Assembly (NCBI GenBank): GCA_031976395.1
Contig: DALYLJ010000141.1
Coordinates: 1 to 8,396 of the forward strand
Source: UBA11164 sp002420085
GTDB taxonomy: Bacteria > Pseudomonadota > Gammaproteobacteria > Xanthomonadales > Xanthomonadaceae
Direction: 5' to 3'
Length of the DNA: 8,396 bases
The notes beneath the pieces are model-generated. The model was not told where the DNA came from. It made no database searches and was given only the letters and a program-made list of their open reading frames with translations. A program made the position numbers and the translations under genes. Every line of letters begins with the position of its first letter. Positions within the stretch are counted from its first letter, which is position 1. Positions 1 to 5,184 of this stretch are shown here, piece after piece.

Positions 1-88
1 GGCCGAGCCCTGCGGCCACCGCCAGCAGCAGTGCCCAGGCGGTGAAGGTCGCCAGAATCAGGGTTTGCAGTGGCCAGCGGTCAAGCAT
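1..88 (-). CDS. GspN-like T2SS protein, N-terminal fragment (cut by window edge)
   Basis: Only the first 29 codons are present; the gene continues past base 1. They start at the ATG at 88-86, which overlaps the gspM stop by 8 bp (ATGCTTGA), so translation is probably coupled. The visible peptide begins MLDRWPLQTLILATFTAW and then continues as an Ala/Leu-rich stretch. That is a short cytoplasmic tip followed by one membrane segment at about residues 8-27. The gene directly after gspM in xps-type operons is gspN (xpsN). Its product is an inner-membrane anchored periplasmic protein that interacts with the secretin and takes the place of GspC. The assignment rests on position and the membrane anchor, because no diagnostic domain is inside the window. 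A GspC-type protein would look the same over this length. Confidence 0.6.
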   Translation of the reverse strand, partial: MLDRWPLQTLILATFTAWALLLAVAAGLG

Positions 89-674
89 CCTGGTCTCCCC
101 GATGACGCAAGTAGCCGTACAGCGCGAAGCTGACGTCGAGCGCGCCGGCCATCTCGGCGTTGACGCCGCGCCCCCGACGCATGAGGATCGACAGATTGTC
201 CACGAACAGGGTCGGTCGTTCCGATTCAAGGGCGTGCAGGATCGCCGCCAGTTCCTGGGTGCCGCAGCGCAGGCGGACTTCGATCTGGACCCGACGGAAG
301 CGCTCGTTGGTGCGGGTGCGCGCCGGGGTGCGCTGGGTGAGTTGGCAACTGTCGCTCGACGGGCTGGCGTTCTCGACCACCGCCTCCAGCCGCCCGACCA
401 GGGCGGCGGTGGCCAATTCGGCGCTGGCTTCCGGCAGGAAGCCGGGATTGTCCGCCTCGGCTGCCTGCAAGTCTTCCATGCGCTTGACGATGTCGTCGCG
501 CTGGGCGACGGTCATCCGCAGGCGCAGTTCCTGATCGCGCAGATCGATCAGTTGCCGCCGCAGTTCGAGTTGCGGCTGGGTCCACCACCAGTGGATGGTG
601 AGGGCATAGACGAGCAGCAGGACCAGGCCGAGGATGCCCAGTGCCAGCCAGCGATCACGATCAGGGCGTGGCAT
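81..674 (-). CDS. gspM: T2SS inner-membrane platform protein GspM (XpsM-type)
   Basis: The product is 197 residues. GspM is a bitopic inner-membrane protein that partners GspL in the assembly platform and helps couple the ATPase to pseudopilus growth. Residues 1-8 are a charged cytoplasmic tip (MPRPDRDR) and 9-27 are a single membrane helix. A Trp/Gln/Arg-rich stretch and a predicted coiled coil follow at about 34-72 (LRRQLIDLRDQELRLR). The periplasmic domain from about residue 85 is probably ferredoxin-like, of the Xanthomonas GspM type. It contains two cysteines (in SSDSCQ and RLRCGT) that could form a disulfide. An ATG at 710 is also in frame, but the start at 674 is preferred. It follows a clear GAAGGAG at 681-687 with a 6-nt spacer and overlaps gspL by 14 bp rather than 50. 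Identity rests on position between gspL and a gspN-like gene plus topology; GspM proteins vary widely in sequence. Confidence 0.85.
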   Translation of the reverse strand: MPRPDRDRWLALGILGLVLLLVYALTIHWWWTQPQLELRRQLIDLRDQELRLRMTVAQRDDIVKRMEDLQAAEADNPGFLPEASAELATAALVGRLEAVVENASPSSDSCQLTQRTPARTRTNERFRRVQIEVRLRCGTQELAAILHALESERPTLFVDNLSILMRRGRGVNAEMAGALDVSFALYGYLRHRGDQDA

Positions 675-1791
675 TGGCGGCTCCTTCGGTCGGGACGACC
701 ACCTGGGCATTGAGGGTGAAACGGTCGCGGCCGCTGATCCGGTCCGGTTGCACGGCCCCGCTCAGGGCCGGCGACTTGAGATAGGGCGACCCCTGGAGGC
801 GTGACACCGTGGCCGGTGCCTCACTGCTGTAGCCGATCACGATCAGATCGGTACCGTTGAGATTGAGCCGCTCCAGGGCGGTCACGTCGGGCAGCCGACG
901 GCTGATGTCCTCCAGCAGGGCGATCACTGGCGGTCGAAGGGCTCGCTGTTCGGCAAGAAAGCCCGAGCCTTCGACTGCGTCCATCAGCCGTTGCCGCTGT
1001 GCCGAGACCAGCCGTGCCTCGTCGCGCAGGGCAGCGATGCGGGCTTCCAGTTCGGCGACCGCCTGGCGACGGTTGTCCAGCGATTGCCAGAGGGCGAGCC
1101 AGAGCGCGGTCAGGGCGATCGCGATCAGCAGCAGGTGGCTGCGGAGTTCCGGGTCGGAGCGCCGGTGTCGCCGTTCCGGCGGCAGCAGATTGAGGCCGAG
1201 CGGTCCGTTCGGGCCAGTCAGATCGACCGCTTCGAGGGTGGTCGCCAGAGGACCGAGCGCGGCCAGGGCGGCATCGAGCTGTGCCTTCGGCAAGACCACG
1301 AGTTCGGCGCGCAGGGTGCCGCGATCGGGGCTATGGGTGACCACTCGGGCGTCATAGACGACCTGATCGGCGGTGAACGGGGTCTGCCGGTCGATCTCGA
1401 AGCCGGCGACATCGCGCAGACGCTCGGCCGCCGCCGCTGGCAGGTCGAGTTGGCAGCGCAGGGCACGTGACAGGGGCAGGGCCAGCCGACGTGGCCGCTG
1501 CGCGGCATCCGGATCCAGGCGTGGCTCCAGTCCTTCGATCTGGTCGTGGCCGATCTGCACCGGTGCGGTGCTGTCGTCACCCAGGCGGAGGGTCAGCCCG
1601 TCGCTGTCGAGGATCAGCCACAGGGGCGCCCGACGCCGACTGAGCAGACGCCGCCAGTGCGGCGGCAGCCACGATGCCAACGCCTGTACCCACCAGGCGA
1701 ACCAGGCAGGGATGGGCGTCTGCGCAAATCGCAGGCGCAACCGTTGCCACTCGCGCAGGAGCGGCGCTACGACAGCATCACTTCGGCTCAT
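661..1791 (-). CDS. gspL: T2SS inner-membrane platform protein GspL
   Basis: The product is 376 residues. GspL recruits the GspE ATPase to the inner membrane through its cytoplasmic domain and pairs with GspM through its periplasmic part. Residues 1-55 are a Trp/Arg-rich amphipathic lead (FAWWVQALASWLPPHWRRLL). About 56-205 is the cytoplasmic actin-like domain, seen in strand patterns such as APLWLILDSDGLTLRL and ending in LGLNLLPPERR. One membrane helix covers about 219-238 (LLLIAIALTALWLALWQSL). A coiled coil follows at about 240-272, then a small PilN-like ferredoxin fold to the C-terminus (NLNGTDLIVIGYSSEAPATV). The ATG is directly adjacent to the gspK stop (TGAATG), with an AGGGGG about 11 nt upstream. 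The C-terminus overlaps gspM by 14 bp. The length fits the Xanthomonas-type GspL rather than a truncation. Confidence 0.88.
   Translation of the reverse strand: MSRSDAVVAPLLREWQRLRLRFAQTPIPAWFAWWVQALASWLPPHWRRLLSRRRAPLWLILDSDGLTLRLGDDSTAPVQIGHDQIEGLEPRLDPDAAQRPRRLALPLSRALRCQLDLPAAAAERLRDVAGFEIDRQTPFTADQVVYDARVVTHSPDRGTLRAELVVLPKAQLDAALAALGPLATTLEAVDLTGPNGPLGLNLLPPERRHRRSDPELRSHLLLIAIALTALWLALWQSLDNRRQAVAELEARIAALRDEARLVSAQRQRLMDAVEGSGFLAEQRALRPPVIALLEDISRRLPDVTALERLNLNGTDLIVIGYSSEAPATVSRLQGSPYLKSPALSGAVQPDRISGRDRFTLNAQVVVPTEGAANATP
681..687 (-). promoter_or_regulatory. Shine-Dalgarno site of gspM
   Basis: GAAGGAG on the minus strand lies 6 nt before the ATG at 674, inside the end of gspL. 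It is the only strong ribosome-binding site I see in the operon, and it decides the gspM start against the in-frame ATG at 710. Confidence 0.75.
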
Positions 1792-2903
1792 TCAGCGAAT
1801 TTCCCCCTCGCGTGTCCCCAGCACCACATACGGCCGCCCGGCCGCATCGCCGGCCCCCACTCTCACGGTTTGCGTCAACAGCAACCGAGTGCCGTCCGCG
1901 AGAGCCGCGAGGGCGTCAATACTATACGTTCCGCTCCCACTTGCCGATAAGTCGCGGCCGTCGGCGGCCGTCGGCGGCGCCTGCACGGTCGGCGGTCCTT
2001 GCCTTCCCGACGTGTCGCTCGGCGCTTCCTCGACGTCGCCGGAGCGGGCGTCGGAGCGGTCGCCTGAGCGGTCACCGGGCGTGGGCTTGCGGGCGTCGAC
2101 GATCCCGGNNNNNNNNNNNNNNNNNNNNNNNNNNNNNNNNNNNNNNNNNNNNNNNNNNNNNNNNNNNNNNNNNNNNNNNNNNNNNNNNNNNNNNNNNNNN
2201 NNNNNNNNGAGCGGTCGCCTGAGCGGTCACCGGGCGTGGGCTTGCGGGCGTCGACGATCCCGGCGATGTCGTCCGCAGCCATGCCCAGGGCATGCAGCAC
2301 GGCGGCGTCGGCGAAGTCGGCATTGACCGGACGACCGCTGTGGACGGTCAGTGAGGACGCGATCCTGGCGAACAGGTCCGGGCTCATGCCCAGTACGCGC
2401 TGGACCTCGGCGACCGAGGCGAACGGCATGTCGGCTGCGCCGTAGGGCAGGCCGGCGGCCTGATAGTCGGGATCCTCGGCGCCGTGCATCATGACCAGAT
2501 CGTCCGGATCGCGCCAGTCGGCGATGGCGTCGGCCAGGGCCAGGGCCTGCGGCTCCTCGACACCGTGGAACTCGAACAGTCTGGCCAGGGTTTCCGGGTC
2601 GGTGGTGTTGAGATCGAGCCGGCCGGTTTCGTCGTGTACCCGCAGGGTGACCCGGATGCCCTCGAAGTCGAGATGATAGGGGCGTCCGTCGGGCAACATG
2701 CGTCGCTGCGGATCGACCTCACGCATGCGCATCACGGCCAGTTCGGTGCCGGCTTCGGCGGCCAGGCGCGCCTGCGCCAGTGACAGTGCCGAGCGGCCGA
2801 GCAGACCCTCGATCCGTGACGTGAGTGCGAACGCACCGACCACGCCGACCATCAGGGCCAGCAGCCAGAGCACCAGGACCAGGGCCAGGCCACGGGTCTT
2901 CAT
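1792..2903 (-). CDS. gspK: T2SS minor pseudopilin GspK, split by a spurious assembly gap
   Basis: GspK sits at the tip of the pseudopilus in complex with GspI and GspJ and is thought to limit pilus growth. The start (MKTRG, then LALVLVLWLLALMVGVVGAF) is a short prepilin-type leader cut after Gly5. Position +5 of the mature protein is Leu, not Glu, which is typical of GspK. The helical domain is recognisable at about residues 105-205 (ADAIADWRDPDD, HGAEDPDY, PFASVAEVQRVLGM, LTVHSGRPVN). The tail GRPYVVLGTREGEIR is also GspK-like and ends at 1792, one base before the gspL ATG. As deposited, 100 Ns at 2109-2208 put the two halves in different frames. The bases on both sides of the gap are an identical 55-mer. 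Removing one copy and the Ns (155 bp) gives 957 bp, an open frame of 318 residues, a normal GspK length. The gap lies in a hydrophilic Asp/Arg/Ser/Pro-rich linker (about 220-268). The start overlaps the gspJ stop as ATGA. Confidence 0.9.
2054..2108. repeat. 55-bp direct copy, left flank of the N gap
   Basis: This stretch is identical, base for base, to 2209-2263 on the other side of the 100 Ns. It lies in the gspK linker. The best reading is two contig ends that share one 55-base overlap, not a biological duplication, since a single copy restores the gspK frame. Confidence 0.9.
2109..2208. other. Assembly gap of exactly 100 Ns
   Basis: Exactly 100 Ns, the usual placeholder for a gap of unknown size, lie inside gspK. 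The two flanks are the same 55 bp, so the true gap is probably negative (the contigs overlap). The number of Ns should not be read as real distance. Confidence 0.97.
2209..2263. repeat. 55-bp direct copy, right flank of the N gap
   Basis: Second copy of the sequence at 2054-2108, with no mismatch. On the minus strand it encodes the GspK stretch GIVDARKPTPGDRSGDR in the frame that continues from the gspK start. Confidence 0.9.
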
Positions 2904-3595
2904 CGGGTGTCGTCCGTGCGTCGTGCCGGCCGATCGATCGGGCGAGGTGCAGTCGTCCGGAACGGTGTGGCGTTGGCAGCCGCGAGCGGCAATTCCACTT
3001 GCAGCGGGGGCCAGCGGACGGCTTCATTCTCGAACTCGACATCGAGCCGAATCATCAACGGCAGGCTGGTCATCGAGGTCCACTCGTCCTGCCAGTCGCT
3101 GATCTCGCCCTGTTCATCGAAACCACGATAGTAGAACCGCGCTTCGGCGATGTCCTCCAGCAGCACGGCCGGTGGGCGTTCGTCCTCGATCACCAGTTGA
3201 TCGCCAACCAGCATGACGTGGTCGAGCACCAGGCTCCGACGGTCGCCGTCCTCGATCAGGCGCAGGGTCAGCAGATAGGGCCCGCCGTGCGACAGATAGC
3301 CCGGCATCGGTGCCACGAAGCGCAGCAGGCTGGATTCGCCCTGCAACTGCCGACGGTCGGCCTCGACCTCACTGCCCTCGGCCAGCCAGGGTTGGGCGAT
3401 GATGGTAGGCCACATTCGGCGCAGAAAATGCTGGGCCGCGCGGACCCGGTCGATGCGTTCGGCCAGGGTCTGGCCGCGTTCGACCGAGCCGATCGCCCCG
3501 CGCAGGGCACCGAAGCCGATCGCGACGCCGAGTGCCAGCAGGGCCACGGCCAGCAGCACCTCGATCAGGCTGAAACCGCGTGTCCGGACAGCCAT
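2900..3595 (-). CDS. gspJ: T2SS minor pseudopilin GspJ
   Basis: The product is 231 residues. GspJ is a minor pseudopilin that forms the pseudopilus tip with GspI and GspK. The N-terminus MAVRTRG is followed by FSLIEVLLAVALLALGVAIG, a textbook prepilin peptidase site. Cleavage falls after Gly7, and mature Phe1 and Glu5 are present. The hydrophobic helix covers residues 8-30. The rest is a periplasmic beta-rich domain that includes LEDIAEARFYYRGFDEQG and the basic tail RTTAPRPIDRPARRTDDTR. It starts one base into the gspI stop (TGATG) and ends with an ATGA overlap on gspK. The I-J-K order and the size (longer than GspH or GspI) favour GspJ over another minor pseudopilin. No strong Shine-Dalgarno is seen, so coupling to gspI is likely. 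Confidence 0.88.
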   Translation of the reverse strand: MAVRTRGFSLIEVLLAVALLALGVAIGFGALRGAIGSVERGQTLAERIDRVRAAQHFLRRMWPTIIAQPWLAEGSEVEADRRQLQGESSLLRFVAPMPGYLSHGGPYLLTLRLIEDGDRRSLVLDHVMLVGDQLVIEDERPPAVLLEDIAEARFYYRGFDEQGEISDWQDEWTSMTSLPLMIRLDVEFENEAVRWPPLQVELPLAAANATPFRTTAPRPIDRPARRTDDTR

Positions 3596-4170
3596 CAGGG
3601 CATCCCCGCATCCGGTGGCGGCACCCGCAGGCGCAGTGTTGCGAAGCGATGGACATGGGCGCCCTGACTCGGCGCCACCTCCAGTTCGATGCGATACAGG
3701 ATCGGTGCGCCGAACGCTTCCAGTGGTGATTCGCCGAGTGCCTCCTCGGCCGTTTCCACCGTTTCCAGGGCAGGTCCGCCAGCGCGCCCACCCGCGCGCC
3801 CATCCGAGTCGCTGCCGGCTTCGAGGTCGGCCTCGGGACCGGCCTCGGGATCGGTCGGGTCCGGTTCGGCGAAGGGATCGGCCAGTGCCTCGGTCGGCAC
3901 TTCCTCGACCCGCAGGTGCCAGCGGAAGCGACCGTCTTCCGACTCGCCGCCGAACTCACCCGGTGTCAGGGGTTCGACCACGCCCAGCGGGGCAATCAGC
4001 GATTGCGCGATCGCTGCGACTTCGGTCCGCTCGCCGGCCATGCGCACCTGGGCCAGACCGCCGGATACGATCGACAGCAGCAGGCCGACCGCCGCTGCCA
4101 GCAGGGCGAACGAAATCAGAACCTCCAGCAGGGTGAAACCGGCCTGGTGACGGGCACGGGCCGGGATCAT
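3595..4170 (-). CDS. gspI: T2SS minor pseudopilin GspI with a low-complexity insert
   Basis: The product is 191 residues. GspI is a minor pseudopilin that nucleates the GspI-J-K tip complex. The leader MIPARARHQAG is cut after Gly11, followed by FTLLEVLISFALLAAAVGLL with Glu at mature +5. The start at 4170 overlaps the gspH stop as ATGA. The frame stays open to 4395, but that extension is antisense-like Arg/His-rich sequence without features. GspI is usually about 125 residues. Here about 60 extra residues (roughly 93-153) lie between the strand FRWHLRVEEVPTE and the C-terminal strands ILYRIELEVAP and HRFATLRLRVPP. The insert is rich in Asp, Glu, Pro, Gly and Ala and contains small repeats (PEAGPEADLEAG, GRAGGRAGG). 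The conserved core seems intact around it. Confidence 0.88.
   Translation of the reverse strand: MIPARARHQAGFTLLEVLISFALLAAAVGLLLSIVSGGLAQVRMAGERTEVAAIAQSLIAPLGVVEPLTPGEFGGESEDGRFRWHLRVEEVPTEALADPFAEPDPTDPEAGPEADLEAGSDSDGRAGGRAGGPALETVETAEEALGESPLEAFGAPILYRIELEVAPSQGAHVHRFATLRLRVPPPDAGMP
3782..3805. repeat. 12-bp tandem duplication in gspI insert
   Basis: GCGCGCCCACCC (3782-3793) is followed directly by GCGCGCCCATCC (3794-3805), with one mismatch. It encodes the Gly/Arg/Ala run in the GspI insert. The length is a multiple of three, so slippage here keeps the frame. Confidence 0.7.
3828..3850. repeat. 12-bp period direct repeat in gspI insert
   Basis: CGGCCTCGGGA occurs at 3828-3838 and again at 3840-3850, a 12-bp period. 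It encodes the PEAG/PEAD repeats of the GspI insert. With the neighbouring 12-bp pair it suggests the insert grew by in-frame replication slippage. Confidence 0.65.
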
Positions 4171-4616
4171 GATCGCCCGCCCCGTTCGATCCGCACCCGG
4201 CCGGTCAGCCAGTCCACTGCGATCCGCATTTCCGCATCGCCGCTGCGCAATTCGACACCACCCCCGGTCGCCGAACCGTCCGGAAAGAACCGGATCGAGG
4301 CGACGGTCGGGGTGGTCAGTTCCTGACGGGCGGTGATGACTTCGGCCGTGATGCCCTTGCCGAGGGCACCGCGCCGGTTGTTGGCGGCAACCCATTCACG
4401 GCTTTCGACGTCGAGGGTGAACACCTGTGATTGGCCGGTCACCAGGGCGCGCGCGCGGGCGAAATTGAGCCCGCTGCCGATCTCCTGGGCCGCCGCGCGC
4501 AACTGCCGGCCTTTCAGGCCACCGCTCAGCGTCACCGAAAGCACGCCCATGGCGACGGCGAACAGGGCCACCACCACCAGCGTTTCCAGCAGACTGAAGC
4601 CGTGTTGCGCGCGCAT
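4167..4616 (-). CDS. gspH: T2SS minor pseudopilin GspH
   Basis: The product is 149 residues. GspH is a minor pseudopilin placed just below the GspI-J-K tip. The leader MRAQHG is cut after Gly6, followed by FSLLETLVVVALFAVAMGVL with mature Phe1 and Glu5. The soluble part fits the GspH/FimT fold: AAQEIGSGLNFARARALVTG, then QVFTLDVESREWV and SIRFFPDGSATGG. It ends in GRVRIERGGRS. The ATG at 4616 lies 6 nt after the gspG stop, with no clear Shine-Dalgarno, and the stop overlaps gspI as ATGA. The size, the FimT-like motif and the place between gspG and gspI agree. Confidence 0.9.
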   Translation of the reverse strand: MRAQHGFSLLETLVVVALFAVAMGVLSVTLSGGLKGRQLRAAAQEIGSGLNFARARALVTGQSQVFTLDVESREWVAANNRRGALGKGITAEVITARQELTTPTVASIRFFPDGSATGGGVELRSGDAEMRIAVDWLTGRVRIERGGRS

Positions 4617-4622
4617 GATCGG

Positions 4623-5048
4623 TCACTGAGCCGGACTGATGTCGCGATCGACTCCGTCGCCGCCCGGACGCCCGTCGGCACCCAGGCTGACCAGATCGAA
4701 GCGGGTCTCGGTGCCTGGCACCCGATACTCGATCGGCCGCTGCCAGGGATCCTTCAGCTCATCGGCCTTGGCATAGGGACCGAGCCAACTGCTGCTGCCA
4801 CTCGGCTGGCGGACCAGATCTTCGAGGTTCTGCGGCAGCGCGCCGACGTCCAGTTCGTATTGCTCGATCTTGCCAGACAGCATGTTCAACTGGGTTTCCG
4901 CCAGCCTGGCCCGAGCACGATCGCTGCCGCCGAACACGCTGTTGGCGACCATCGTGCCGATGAAGGCGATCAGGGCGACCACGATGAGGATTTCCAGCAG
5001 GCTGAAGCCGGCCTGACGAAGTGGGCGTTGCAGAGCGATTGCGTTCAT
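4623..5048 (-). CDS. gspG: T2SS major pseudopilin GspG
   Basis: The product is 141 residues. GspG is the main subunit that polymerises into the periplasmic pseudopilus driving substrates through the secretin. The leader MNAIALQRPLRQAG is cut after Gly14, followed by FSLLEILIVVALIAFIGTMV (mature Phe1, Glu5). Family motifs are clear: AETQLNMLSGKIEQYELDVG, then LPQNLEDLV, DPWQRPIEYRVPG and FDLVSLGADGRPGGDG. The last, with Asp125, Asp131, Asp134 and Asp136, is the calcium-binding loop that stabilises the subunit. The prepilin peptidase (GspO/PilD) that cuts it is not in the window. The gene follows a 136-bp spacer with a strong stem-loop, unlike the tight junctions downstream. Its ATG has no good Shine-Dalgarno but overlaps the stop of a small upstream ORF as ATGA. 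Confidence 0.96.
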   Translation of the reverse strand: MNAIALQRPLRQAGFSLLEILIVVALIAFIGTMVANSVFGGSDRARARLAETQLNMLSGKIEQYELDVGALPQNLEDLVRQPSGSSSWLGPYAKADELKDPWQRPIEYRVPGTETRFDLVSLGADGRPGGDGVDRDISPAQ

Positions 5049-5182
5049 GAGGGTGATCTCGCGGGTTCGATGAAGGACATTGAGCGTTCGAGCGGTCTGG
5101 CCCGAGTGGCGGGTGGTCCGGCGGCGCTGGCGCCGCTGCGGACGGCGGGTCGGGGCGGGGTTGGCCGTTCCGTGGCGGTCAT
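5045..5182 (-). CDS. Possible 45-residue Pro/Arg-rich small ORF between gspF and gspG
   Basis: This ORF starts with an ATG 2 nt after the gspF stop and ends in a TGA that overlaps the gspG ATG by 4 bp. It begins MTATERPTPPRPAVRSGA and ends SMSFIEPARSPS. It is basic and Pro/Ala/Arg-rich, with no membrane segment or signal peptide and no family I recognise. The fit at both ends copies the junctions of the real genes in this operon and would allow coupling from gspF to gspG. Against it, the spacer is very GC-rich, so 45 codons without a stop is not rare. There is no Shine-Dalgarno, and a strong hairpin explains part of the sequence. It could be a translated leader for gspG rather than a functional protein. 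Confidence 0.3.
   Translation of the reverse strand: MTATERPTPPRPAVRSGASAAGPPATRARPLERSMSFIEPARSPS
5116..5143 (-). other. Strong stem-loop in the gspF-gspG spacer
   Basis: GTCCG-GCGGCG pairs with CGCCGC-(TG)-CGGAC: an 11-bp, nearly all G/C stem with a 4-nt loop and a 2-nt bulge. No T-run follows on the minus strand, so a full rho-independent terminator is unlikely. It lies about 70 nt before the gspG ATG. Such a position could shield the 5' end of a processed gspG mRNA, or partly attenuate transcription after gspF, so setting GspG at a different level from GspE and GspF. Confidence 0.6.
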
Positions 5183-5184
5183 GG

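Noticed and set aside
2109..2208. Inserted element or missing domain hidden in the Ns
   Set aside because: The identical 55-bp flanks and the restored gspK frame after merging explain the gap without any missing sequence.
4171..4395. Longer N-terminus of GspI from an in-frame ATG at 4395
   Set aside because: It would overlap gspH by more than 220 bp and put a prepilin leader in the middle of the protein; the ATGA junction at 4170 fits far better.
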